Shown one piece after another: positions 29,476-37,233 of a stretch of DNA of 64,000 nucleotides (position 1 is its first letter; each line of letters begins with the position of its first letter). The notes beneath the pieces are model-generated. The model worked only from the letters and a program-made list of their open reading frames with translations, ran no database searches and had not been told where the DNA came from. The stretch comes from Methylobacterium sp. GTDB taxonomy: Bacteria > Pseudomonadota > Alphaproteobacteria > Rhizobiales > Beijerinckiaceae. The stretch covers positions 100,694 to 164,693 of the forward strand of contig NZ_JAIETD010000050.1 in assembly GCF_019745455.1 (NCBI RefSeq), in the 5' to 3' direction. Both the position numbers and the translations under genes were made by a program.

Positions 29476-29904
29476 TCAGTTCACCCGCGACCAGGTCTGA
29501 CGCTTGCAGAATACGCCCATGACGCAGCCGGCGACCTCGACGGCGTTCGGTCCCTTGACCTTGAGCGATCCGGAATAGGTCTTCCCGTCCTTAGGGTTGT
29601 AGAGCGAGCCCTCGTAGCCGTCGGAGCTCGCCGTCGTGGCGTTCAGGATGCGGACGCCGACGAGGCTGCGCGAGCGCAGGGATGCGTCCGGGTTGTTGGC
29701 GTCGAGGCCCGTGCCGGAGGTGCTGGCGATGGAGCCGCAATAGCCACCGCCGCAGCGCGAGATCTTGATCTTCGAGTCGCCGTTCTCGGTGAGCCATGTC
29801 CCGGTGGGGTCGGCCCCTTTCTGCGCGAGGGCGGCCGCAGGAGCCATCAGGGCTCCCGAGACGATGGCAGCTAGGGCCCAACGCAGCTGTCGTGTCGATC
29901 TCAC
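29476..29904 (-). CDS. exported DUF2147 family protein
   Basis: A 142-residue secreted protein with a signal peptide (cleavage near AAALAQ, about residue 28) and a small domain starting DPTGTWLTENGDSKIKIS. It has paired cysteines (SRCGGGYCGSI and GCVMGVFCKRQTW) that may form disulfides, and the closing motif VFCKRQTWSRV typical of DUF2147. The family is presumed to be a lipocalin-like periplasmic beta-barrel; function is not known. It is monocistronic and divergent from the rfbC-like gene. Confidence 0.85.
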   Translation of the reverse strand: MRSTRQLRWALAAIVSGALMAPAAALAQKGADPTGTWLTENGDSKIKISRCGGGYCGSIASTSGTGLDANNPDASLRSRSLVGVRILNATTASSDGYEGSLYNPKDGKTYSGSLKVKGPNAVEVAGCVMGVFCKRQTWSRVN

Positions 29905-30134
29905 GTATCATTCCTCCCAAACAGCACCGACGCGGCGTCTTTGCGGCCGGCTCGGCTTTGCCGATCAAAGGCATAACGCGGCGCGGACGGCTCTCGCAAG
30001 CGGCTTGCAACCTGTGCTCCATACGTCGCCGTCCGGAGCCCGGGGCGAGGTCGCCAGCCTTGACGGAGCCACCCCGATATCACCAGAACGCGCGGGCGCC
30101 GGGTCGACGGACGATCCTTCAGGAGACGGCAGCA

Positions 30135-30686
30135 ATGCGTGTGATCGAGACGGAGATCCCTGCGGTCAAGCGCGTCGTGCCGGTCCGCCACGGCGATGCC
30201 CGCGGCTGGTTCTCGGAGACCTTCCGCGCCGATATCCTGGCGGCGAACGGCATCGCCAACGGCTTCGTCCAGGACAACCAGTCCTTTTCGGGTCCCAAGG
30301 GCACGATCCGGGGCCTGCATTTCCAGCTCGCACCGGCCGCGCAGGCCAAGCTCGTACGGGTGCTCTCGGGCAGCATCCTCGATGTCGCCGTCGACATTCG
30401 CCGGGACTCGCCGACCTTCGGCCGCCATGTCGCCGTGCGTCTCGATGCCGAGGGTGGCGAGCAGCTCTTCGTGCCGGCCGGCTTCGCCCACGGCTTCTGC
30501 ACCCTCGAGCCCGACACGGTGATCGCCTACAAGGTCGACGCCTATTACAGCCGCGAGCATGACCGGGCGATCACGTGGAACGATCCGGGTCTCGGCATCG
30601 TCTGGCCGGTGGCGGAGGCCGAGGCGCATCTCTCCGACAAGGATCGCGCCGCGCCCAGGATGGCGGACCTGCCCATCCTTTTCTGA
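30135..30686 (+). CDS. rfbC: dTDP-4-dehydrorhamnose 3,5-epimerase (RmlC/RfbC family)
   Basis: A 183-residue cupin epimerase that converts dTDP-4-keto-6-deoxyglucose to the L-rhamnose precursor for surface polysaccharide. It has the catalytic-base motif RGLHFQ (His62), FVPAGFAHGFCTLE, and the tyrosine pair in DAYYSREHD (Tyr137/Tyr138). Length fits RmlC. The ATG at 30135 is preceded by AGGAGA. No rmlA, rmlB or rmlD gene is nearby, so the partners must lie elsewhere, or the enzyme acts on a related dTDP sugar. Confidence 0.88.
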   Translation: MRVIETEIPAVKRVVPVRHGDARGWFSETFRADILAANGIANGFVQDNQSFSGPKGTIRGLHFQLAPAAQAKLVRVLSGSILDVAVDIRRDSPTFGRHVAVRLDAEGGEQLFVPAGFAHGFCTLEPDTVIAYKVDAYYSREHDRAITWNDPGLGIVWPVAEAEAHLSDKDRAAPRMADLPILF

Positions 30687-30770
30687 TCGCTCCGCTGCAA
30701 GAAGCGGGATGAGGCTGTCCCCCGATTGGCGGCGTTGTCGTCGGGAACCTGTCCCGACGCGGAGGCGGCC

Positions 30771-30977
30771 ATGGACAAGCAGCATCCCAAGACGAAGGAC
30801 CCCGTAGCTGAGGGCGCTCACGCTCGCGCGATAGGCCGGCCAAAGGACGCCTGCCCCTATCCCGCCGGATCGGCCGAGCGGAGTGCCTGGTTCGAGGGCT
30901 ACGACGGCACGCCTTCCGATGCGGGACCGGACCTCGCCCCTTGCACGAGCCGCACATCCTCGGGGCTCGATCAATGA
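30771..30977 (+). CDS. ribosome modulation factor (RMF)-like small protein
   Basis: A 68-residue protein whose core AIGRPKDACPY followed by ERSAWFEGYDG parallels Escherichia coli RMF (GRSKEMCPY then QRSQWLGGW). RMF binds the 30S subunit and promotes 100S ribosome dimers in stationary phase. Here the protein has an acidic C-terminal tail that E. coli RMF lacks. It is an isolated gene after rfbC. The assignment rests on the short conserved core, so a related but distinct role is possible. Confidence 0.65.
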   Translation: MDKQHPKTKDPVAEGAHARAIGRPKDACPYPAGSAERSAWFEGYDGTPSDAGPDLAPCTSRTSSGLDQ

Positions 30978-31025
30978 TCGGCGCCCCTCGCGCAGGCAGG
31001 CAGCGTTTCGGTGCCGGAGGACACC

Positions 31026-31208
31026 ATGCTCAAGGGCGCGACGCTCGTCGCGCAGGATCAGCGTATGGCCCATCACGGCCTTCCCGGGTTCGGGACTGCG
31101 GCGGGTCGCGCCAAGGCCTTTGGCAAGTCCGACGATGAAGCAAAGCTCGAGCAGTCGATGTGCGAGATCAGTCGGGCCGACGAGTTCGCCAGCCAGGTCG
31201 CCGCTTGA
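31026..31208 (+). CDS. small hypothetical protein
   Basis: A 60-residue protein from an ATG preceded by GGAGG at 5-base spacing. It has no membrane segment or signal peptide. Its composition is Ala/Gly/Ser-rich at the start (HGLPGFGTAAGRAKAFGKSD), then an acidic helical stretch (DDEAKLEQSMCEISRADEFA). No family is recognised. It stands between the RMF-like gene and the convergent marR-type gene. Confidence 0.5.
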   Translation: MLKGATLVAQDQRMAHHGLPGFGTAAGRAKAFGKSDDEAKLEQSMCEISRADEFASQVAA

Positions 31209-31251
31209 TCCCTTCGTGAGCTCTGACCGGTGCGTATGTCGACCGGAATGC

Positions 31252-31773
31252 TTAGCTCAGATCGGCGTCGCCATGACGATGATCATGGCCGGACACGACC
31301 TGCTGCAGGAGGCGGATGAGGTGGTGCCGATCCGCGTCCGTGAGCGCGTCGACCGTCCGGGCGTGAGCGTCCCGGGCCGCCCCCTCCATCGCGGCGTGAA
31401 GCGCTTCTCCCGCAGGAGTGAGGCGACAGACCTGCGCGCGGCGATCGGTCGGCGAGATCGATCGGCTGACCAATCCGCGGCCAGCGAGGCGCTTGAGGGC
31501 GCCGGTCGTCGTCGTTCGGTCGAGGGCCACCGCGTTTGCGAGCGTCGTCTGGTCGGCTTCGCGCAGCTCCCGGAGCTGCGAGAGCAGGCTGTATTGCAGC
31601 GGCGTGATGCGAAATTCGGCACAACGCTCCGAGAACAGGCTCACATGGATCTGGTGCATCCGGCGTGCGAGAAAGCCGGGTCGCTCCCAGAGGAGCCATG
31701 GCTCCTGACAGGGCTGGTGGCCCTCCACCGTCTGTAGGCTCTTCGCCGAAGCAGCCGCGACCTCTTCCATCAA
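31252..31773 (-). CDS. MarR family transcriptional regulator
   Basis: A 173-residue MarR protein, typically a dimeric repressor released by small aromatic or related ligands. The winged helix spans about residues 56-120, with the recognition helix in LANAVALDRTTTTGALKRL and the wing DRRAQVCRLTPAG (Asp-Arg-Arg typical of MarR). Dimerisation helices flank it. It is divergent from the catabolic operon starting at 31865 with a 91-base intergenic region holding inverted repeats, so it very likely controls that operon and itself. Confidence 0.9.
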   Translation of the reverse strand: MMEEVAAASAKSLQTVEGHQPCQEPWLLWERPGFLARRMHQIHVSLFSERCAEFRITPLQYSLLSQLRELREADQTTLANAVALDRTTTTGALKRLAGRGLVSRSISPTDRRAQVCRLTPAGEALHAAMEGAARDAHARTVDALTDADRHHLIRLLQQVVSGHDHRHGDADLS

Positions 31774-31805
31774 GCCTCACCGTCGAACAACCCTGCCCTG
31801 GCACG

Positions 31806-31828
31806 TCGCATGCATTGCGTCGATGCGA
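31806..31828. promoter_or_regulatory. candidate MarR-type operator between the regulator and the catabolic operon
   Basis: TCGCAT (31806-31811) and ATGCGA (31823-31828) form an inverted repeat across an 11-base spacer, and an inner GCAT/ATGC pair overlaps it. This is the size expected for a MarR dimer site and it lies 37 bases before the preferred start of the first operon gene. No experimental motif is known for this regulator. Confidence 0.4.
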
Positions 31829-31864
31829 AGCATACTGCGCTTTTGGCAAGAACGGGGCCGAGTG

Positions 31865-33139
31865 ATGGACGATCGCCGTTTCGATCTGATCCTGCGCGGT
31901 GGACGGGTCATCTGCCCCGTCTCCGGCATCGATGGCATCCGCGACGTGGCGGTTCGCGACGGTCGCATCGCCGCGGTCGAGGAGGCGATCCTGCCCTCCG
32001 CCGCCGCCGAGGTCGTCGACGTCTCGGGCAAGCTCGTCCTGCCCGGCATGATCGACACCCACGCCCATGTCTATCAATACGTCACAGGCCGTTTCGGACT
32101 GAACGCCGACATGGTCGGCGTGCGCTCGGGCGTCACCACGGTGGTGGACCAGGGCGGCGCGTCCTGCATGACGCTGCCGGGCTTTCGCCACTTCATCGCG
32201 GAGAAGGCGGAGACCCAGGCCCTGGCCTTCCTATCCGCCTATCTCGTCGGCGGCCTCGAAGGGCATTTCTACCCGAACCTCTACAGCCCGGACGGCGTCG
32301 ACATCGACGCGACCGTGAAATCGGCCGTCGAGAACCGGGACCTCGTGCGCGGCATCAAGGGCCATGCCGAGATCGGCGGCTTCGCCCGCTGGGGCATCAA
32401 GGTCATGGAGATGGCCGCCGAGATCAGCCGGCAGGCCGACCTGCCGCTCTACGTGCATTTCGGCCAGCTCTGGGGCCTGCCGGAATCCGGTGCCAATGGC
32501 GAAGATGCCGACACCATCGTCGAACGGGTGATCCCGCTGCTGCGCCCCGGAGACGTGCTGGCCCACCCGTTCACCCGCCATCCGGGCGGCTTCATCAACG
32601 AGGCGGGCGAAGTCCATCACATCATCCGCCGGGCGATGGATGCGGGGCTGAAGGTCGATGTCGGCCATGGCAGCCACTTCTCCTACCGGGTCGCCCGCGC
32701 CTCGCTGCCGGCCGGGGTGATCCCCTATACGCTCGGCGCCGACATGCACGGCTACAACACCGAGGTGCCCCAACCCGCCGGAACCCCCGACGAGCACCAC
32801 GACGACGAGAACCATCCCTTCCTCGGCCAGGCCCGCTTCAGTCTCACCCAGGCGATGAGCTCGATGATGGCGCTGGGGATCCCGTTCGAGGAGGTGGTGC
32901 CGATGGTGACCTCGCACCCGGCAGAGATGCTGCGCATGAGCGACCGCATCGGCGCGCTGACGATCGGCTTTGCGGCCGACGTCTCGGTCCTGCACGACGA
33001 TCGCGGCCGTTTCCTCCTTCGCGACAACGAGGACACGAGGGTCGTGGCCGAGCGCCTGCTGCGCCCTGCCTTCTGCCTCCGCGCGGGCAAGCGCTTCGAG
33101 GCCGATTCGCCGATCCTGCCACAGGCGATCGCGGCCTGA
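31865..33139 (+). CDS. dihydroorotase-like amidohydrolase/deacetylase family metalloenzyme
   Basis: A 424-residue amidohydrolase-superfamily protein that should hydrolyse a cyclic or acyclic amide/imide. It has the small beta-domain at both ends (FDLILRGGRVICP and IGFAADVSVL) and a TIM-barrel metal centre: DTHAHVY (His66, His68), GIKGHAE (Lys165, the likely carboxylated lysine), YVHFG (His198), DVGHGSHFS (His268) and GADMHG (Asp293). These complete a binuclear site. An in-frame ATG at 31823 would run through the candidate operator, so 31865 is preferred. It is the first gene of the operon; the substrate is unknown but presumably is imported or oxidised by the neighbouring gene products. Confidence 0.85.
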   Translation: MDDRRFDLILRGGRVICPVSGIDGIRDVAVRDGRIAAVEEAILPSAAAEVVDVSGKLVLPGMIDTHAHVYQYVTGRFGLNADMVGVRSGVTTVVDQGGASCMTLPGFRHFIAEKAETQALAFLSAYLVGGLEGHFYPNLYSPDGVDIDATVKSAVENRDLVRGIKGHAEIGGFARWGIKVMEMAAEISRQADLPLYVHFGQLWGLPESGANGEDADTIVERVIPLLRPGDVLAHPFTRHPGGFINEAGEVHHIIRRAMDAGLKVDVGHGSHFSYRVARASLPAGVIPYTLGADMHGYNTEVPQPAGTPDEHHDDENHPFLGQARFSLTQAMSSMMALGIPFEEVVPMVTSHPAEMLRMSDRIGALTIGFAADVSVLHDDRGRFLLRDNEDTRVVAERLLRPAFCLRAGKRFEADSPILPQAIAA

Positions 33140-33149
33140 GGTGGCACCG

Positions 33150-34019
33150 GTGCCCGCCTTTGTCATCGACGACCCGACGCCAGCCGATCCTCGCCGCGCC
33201 TGGGACCGGCTCGACCATGCGGCGAGGGGCGCATGCTTCGACAACAATGCGAGCGTCGCCGACAGCGCCGCGCAGATCGCCGCACGCAACGCGGCCTCTG
33301 CCGATTATCGGGCCACGCATGCTGGCAGCCTCGACATTCGCTATGGTCAGGGCGCCCGCCAAGCGTTCGACCTCTATCCCGCGGCTGATCCCGCCGCGCC
33401 CTGCCTCGTCTTCGTCCATGGCGGCTACTGGCAGCGCAACGCCAGGGCCGATTTCGCCTGCTTCGCGGAAGGACCGAACGCGGCCGGCTGGTCCGTGGCG
33501 ATGCCGGGCTACACGCTGGCGCCGGATGCCAGCCTCGGGGCCATCGTCGGGGAGATCGGCACCGCCCTCGACTGGCTCGCCGAGCACGGTGCCAAGCACC
33601 GGATCGGCGGCTCCATCGTCCTCGCCGGCTGGTCGGCGGGGGCACAGCTCGCCGCGCTTCATCTGGGGCACCGGGCGGTGACGGCGGCCCTCGCGATCTC
33701 GGGCGTCTACGACCTCGCGCCGATCCGCGAGACCTACCTGAACGAGAAGCTCAAGCTCACCGACGCGGAGATCGAGACCCTCTCGCCGCTGCGGCTCCCC
33801 GTCGTTCAGAAGCCCATGACGATCGCCTATGGAAGCCGCGAGCTTCCCGCCCTCGTCCATGACGGGCGCAATCTCCACGCCTCGCGCAGCGCCGCCCATG
33901 CCTCCGGCGCCCTGCTGCCGGTACCGGGCGCCGACCATTTCTCGATCCTCGACGAGTTCCGAAGGCACGACGGCCTGCTCGTCCGCGCCGCTCAGGACCT
34001 CCTCGGAGGCGCCCGATGA
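33150..34019 (+). CDS. alpha/beta hydrolase of the arylformamidase (kynurenine formamidase) type
   Basis: A 289-residue serine hydrolase. It has the oxyanion motif HGGYW (residues 90-94) characteristic of kynurenine formamidase-type enzymes, the nucleophile elbow GWSAG (Ser162) and the catalytic His263 in GADHFSI. The N-terminal FDNNASVADSAAQIAARNA is also family-like. It could cleave a formamide, amide or ester made in the pathway. GTG at 33150 is preferred because GAGG lies 8 bases upstream; GTG at 33141 is also possible. It overlaps the next gene by 4 bases (ATGA). No other kynurenine genes are nearby. Confidence 0.82.
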   Translation: MPAFVIDDPTPADPRRAWDRLDHAARGACFDNNASVADSAAQIAARNAASADYRATHAGSLDIRYGQGARQAFDLYPAADPAAPCLVFVHGGYWQRNARADFACFAEGPNAAGWSVAMPGYTLAPDASLGAIVGEIGTALDWLAEHGAKHRIGGSIVLAGWSAGAQLAALHLGHRAVTAALAISGVYDLAPIRETYLNEKLKLTDAEIETLSPLRLPVVQKPMTIAYGSRELPALVHDGRNLHASRSAAHASGALLPVPGADHFSILDEFRRHDGLLVRAAQDLLGGAR

Positions 34020-36370
34020 GCGCCGAGGGCGTCGGCGCCCCGCTCCCCCGCAAGGAGGACGATCGCCTGATGCGGGGGCGCGGACAATATGTCGGCGACA
34101 TTCGCCTGCCCGGCATGCAGGACGTCGCCTTCGTCCGCAGCCCCCTCGCCCATGCTCGAATCCGCGCGATCCATGTGCCGGACGCCTATCGCGATCGGGT
34201 CTTCACCGCGGCCGACCTCGACGGCGTCCTGCCGATCCGCGCGGTCTCGGGGCTCCCTGGCTTCAAGGCCTCCGAGCAGCCGGTTCTGGCCATCGGCAAG
34301 GTGCGGCAGGTCGGCGAGCTCGTCGCCATGTGCGTCGCCCCGACCCGAGCCGAGGCCGAGGATATCGCCGCATCCGTGGTCCTCGATCTCGAGGAGCTGC
34401 CGGCCGTGCACGACATGCTGGCCGCACGCGAGCCGGGCTCTGCCCTCGTCCACGAGCATTGGGGCGACAACGTCTTCCTGGAGACGCTGGTCGACATCGA
34501 CATCGCATCCGCCCTCGATGCGCCGATCACGGTGAGCCGCACCATCTCGACGGGCCGGCAATGCATGGCACCGATCGAGGGCCGCGGCACGGTGGTGCAT
34601 CTCGACCACCGCCTCGACCAGCTCGTCGTCCACACCGCGAGCCAGATGCCTCATATCGTGCGCAACGGCCTCTCGGAATGTCTCGGCATCGAGCAGGGCC
34701 GCATCCGCATCGTCTCGCCCGATGTCGGCGGCGGCTTCGGCTACAAGGCGATCCTGTTGCCCGAGGACGTGGCCCTGTCCTGGCTCGCCCTGCGGCTCGG
34801 GCATCCTGTCCGGTGGCTGGAGGACCGGCGCGAGCACCTCACCGCCAACGCCAATTGCCGCGAGCACCATTACCGCATCACCGCCTATGCCGAGCGCGAC
34901 GGCCGGTTGCGCGGCATCGATTGCGAGGCGATCGTCGATTCCGGTGCCTATTCCGCCTACCCGTTCTCGGCCTGCCTCGAAGCCGCGCAGGTCGCCAGCA
35001 TCCTGCCCGGACCCTACGACTTCCCGGCCTATCGCTGCCGCACCTGGTCGGTCGCGACCAACAAATGCCCGATCCTGCCTTACCGCGGCGTTGCCCGCAC
35101 CGGCGTCTGCTTCGCCCTTGAACTCGTGCTCGACGCTGTCGCCCGCGAGGCCCGTATCTCGCCCGAAACGGTGCGGGAGAAGAACCTCGTCCGGCCGGAC
35201 CAGATGCCGTTCGAGAACATCACCAAGAAGCATTTCGACAGCGGCGACTATCCGCAGGCGCTGGCTCGCGCGCTGAAGGCCGTCGACGCCGAGGCGGTTC
35301 GCGCCCGCCAGCGCGGCCTTGAGCCGGATGGCCGTCGGATCGGCCTCGGATTGGCGATCTACTGTGAGCAAGCGGCGCACGGGACGTCCGTCTATTCCGG
35401 CTGGGGCATCCCGATGGTGCCGGGCCACGAGCAGGCGAGCGCCCGCCTCACCCCGGATGGCGGCCTCGAACTCAGGATCGGCGCACATTCGCACGGCCAG
35501 GGCCTGGAGACGACGCTGGCTCAGGTCGCCCATGAGATCCTCGGCATTCCGGTGGCGCGCACCCGCCTCGTCCACGGCGATACGGCGATGACGCCCTATT
35601 CCACCGGCTCCTGGGGCTCGCGGGTCATGGTGATGGCCGGCGGCGCGGTGGCGGCGGCCTGCGAGGCTCTGCGCGACCGCGCGGTACGGATCGGCGCCCA
35701 CCTGCTTCAGGCTCGGCCTGACGAGTGCCGCTTCGAGGGCGGACACGTGGTCGGACCCTCCGGCGACGTGCCGCTGGAGACCATCGCGCGCACCTGGTAC
35801 CGGCGCCCGCAGGATCTGGCGCCCGATACCGATCCGGGCGGCCTCGAAGTCACCGCCGGATACAAGCCGCGGCGCGATTCCGGCACCTTCTCCTACGCGG
35901 CGCATGCCGCATTGGTGGCGGTCGACCCAGATCTCGGGGCGGTCGAGATCCTCGACTACGTCATCGTCGAGGATGGCGGCACCCTGGTGAACCCCCTCGT
36001 GGTGGACGGCCAGATCTACGGCGGCCTCGCTCAGGGCGTCGGCACGGCCCTGTACGAGGAGATGCGTTTCGACGCCCGCGGCCAGCCGCTCGCCTCGACC
36101 TTCGCCGACTATCTGCTGCCCGGCGCGGCGGAGGTGCCGATGGCCCGCATTGACCACATGGAGACGCCCTCGCCCTACACGCGCTTCGGCCAGAAGGGCA
36201 TCGGCGAGGGCGGCGCCATCGCTCCGCCGGCCGCGCTCGCCAACGCGATCAACGACGCGCTCGCGCCGCTCGGCGTCGAGATGCTGCATTCCCCCATCAC
36301 CCCGCGGCGGATCGTGGAGGCGGTGCTCGCTGCCCGTCTTGGCTCCGACCACGCGAGGGAAGCCGCATGA
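34016..36370 (+). CDS. molybdenum hydroxylase large subunit (xanthine dehydrogenase/CoxL family)
   Basis: A 784-residue molybdopterin-cytosine-dinucleotide-type catalytic subunit. These enzymes hydroxylate aldehydes or N-heterocycles using water. It begins with the N-terminal domain (RKEDDRLMRGRGQYVGDI) and includes VSPDVGGGFGYKAI and the family-end motif GQKGIGEGGAIAPPAA, in which Glu731 is the catalytic base. The loop equivalent to the CO dehydrogenase active site reads PYRGVART (Tyr356-Arg361 core), not AYRCSFR, so it is not a form I CO dehydrogenase. It is coupled to the FAD and Fe-S subunits by 4-base overlaps. The substrate is not predictable from sequence alone. Confidence 0.92.
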   Translation: MSAEGVGAPLPRKEDDRLMRGRGQYVGDIRLPGMQDVAFVRSPLAHARIRAIHVPDAYRDRVFTAADLDGVLPIRAVSGLPGFKASEQPVLAIGKVRQVGELVAMCVAPTRAEAEDIAASVVLDLEELPAVHDMLAAREPGSALVHEHWGDNVFLETLVDIDIASALDAPITVSRTISTGRQCMAPIEGRGTVVHLDHRLDQLVVHTASQMPHIVRNGLSECLGIEQGRIRIVSPDVGGGFGYKAILLPEDVALSWLALRLGHPVRWLEDRREHLTANANCREHHYRITAYAERDGRLRGIDCEAIVDSGAYSAYPFSACLEAAQVASILPGPYDFPAYRCRTWSVATNKCPILPYRGVARTGVCFALELVLDAVAREARISPETVREKNLVRPDQMPFENITKKHFDSGDYPQALARALKAVDAEAVRARQRGLEPDGRRIGLGLAIYCEQAAHGTSVYSGWGIPMVPGHEQASARLTPDGGLELRIGAHSHGQGLETTLAQVAHEILGIPVARTRLVHGDTAMTPYSTGSWGSRVMVMAGGAVAAACEALRDRAVRIGAHLLQARPDECRFEGGHVVGPSGDVPLETIARTWYRRPQDLAPDTDPGGLEVTAGYKPRRDSGTFSYAAHAALVAVDPDLGAVEILDYVIVEDGGTLVNPLVVDGQIYGGLAQGVGTALYEEMRFDARGQPLASTFADYLLPGAAEVPMARIDHMETPSPYTRFGQKGIGEGGAIAPPAALANAINDALAPLGVEMLHSPITPRRIVEAVLAARLGSDHAREAA

Positions 36371-37233
36371 AGCCCGCGCCCTTCGCCTGGGAGCGCCCGG
36401 CGGATCTGGCCGCGCTCGTCGAGCGCCTCGCTACGGCGCCGGGGAGCGTGAAGCTGATCGCCGGCGGCCAGTCCCTCGGCCCGATGCTCAACCTGCGCCT
36501 CGTCGAGCCGGACCTCGTCCTCGACATCACCGGGATTGCGGAATTGCGCCAGGCAAGGGTCGAGGACAACGTCCTCGTTCTGGGCGCCTGCGTGACGCAT
36601 GCCGATATCGAGGACGGACGCGTGCCAGACCTCACCGGCGGCGCCTTGCAGCGGGTCGCCGCCGCCATCGCCTACCGGCCGGTGCGCAACCGCGGCACGA
36701 TCGGCGGCAGCCTCGTCCACGCCGACCCCGCCGCCGATTGGTTGAGCGCGTTGACCGCCCTCGGAGCCGAGGTCGAGATCGCCGGCCGGAACGGTCGCCG
36801 CACCATGCCGGTCGAGCGTTTCGTCACCGGTGCGCTCGACGTCGCGCTGAGCCCCGGCGAGATGCTGGTCGCCATCCGCATACCGGCGATGCCGGAGGGC
36901 GCCGCCTGGGGCTACGTCAAGCACTGCGCCAAGATCGGCGAGTTCGCTCATGCCATCGCGGCCGTGCGGCTCGAACCCGAAGCCGGTCGTTGCCGCGCCG
37001 TGATCGGTGCCGTCGAAGGGCCACCCCTGCTCCTTGCCGACGCCAGTCCGCTCTTCGGCGGCCGCATCGGACCCGACTTCGCCACGTGCTTCGATGCGCG
37101 AACCGCCGATTCCGTCCTCGCTGCTTCCGGCATGACGGACCCGGTGGACCGCCACATCCACGTCACGGTGCTGGCCCGCGCGGTGGCGCAGGCGGCCAGA
37201 CCCGTTCGGTCGCTTCTGCCGGAGGCCGCATGA
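36367..37233 (+). CDS. molybdenum hydroxylase FAD-binding medium subunit (CoxM/XdhB-like)
   Basis: A 288-residue FAD subunit that passes electrons from the iron-sulfur clusters to the final acceptor. It has the two FAD motifs IAGGQSLGPMLNLRL (about residues 34-48) and RNRGTIGGSLVHADPAADW (about 110-128), and the C-terminal CO_deh_flav_C-type domain. Length is standard. Start and stop overlap both neighbours by 4 bases (ATGA), so the three subunits are translated as a coupled unit. Confidence 0.93.
   Translation: MKPAPFAWERPADLAALVERLATAPGSVKLIAGGQSLGPMLNLRLVEPDLVLDITGIAELRQARVEDNVLVLGACVTHADIEDGRVPDLTGGALQRVAAAIAYRPVRNRGTIGGSLVHADPAADWLSALTALGAEVEIAGRNGRRTMPVERFVTGALDVALSPGEMLVAIRIPAMPEGAAWGYVKHCAKIGEFAHAIAAVRLEPEAGRCRAVIGAVEGPPLLLADASPLFGGRIGPDFATCFDARTADSVLAASGMTDPVDRHIHVTVLARAVAQAARPVRSLLPEAA

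Noticed and set aside
33992..36352. Minus-strand ORF of 786 codons opposite the Mo hydroxylase large subunit
   Set aside because: Composition is His/Arg/Gly-rich without motifs, as expected for a shadow frame of a GC-rich gene.
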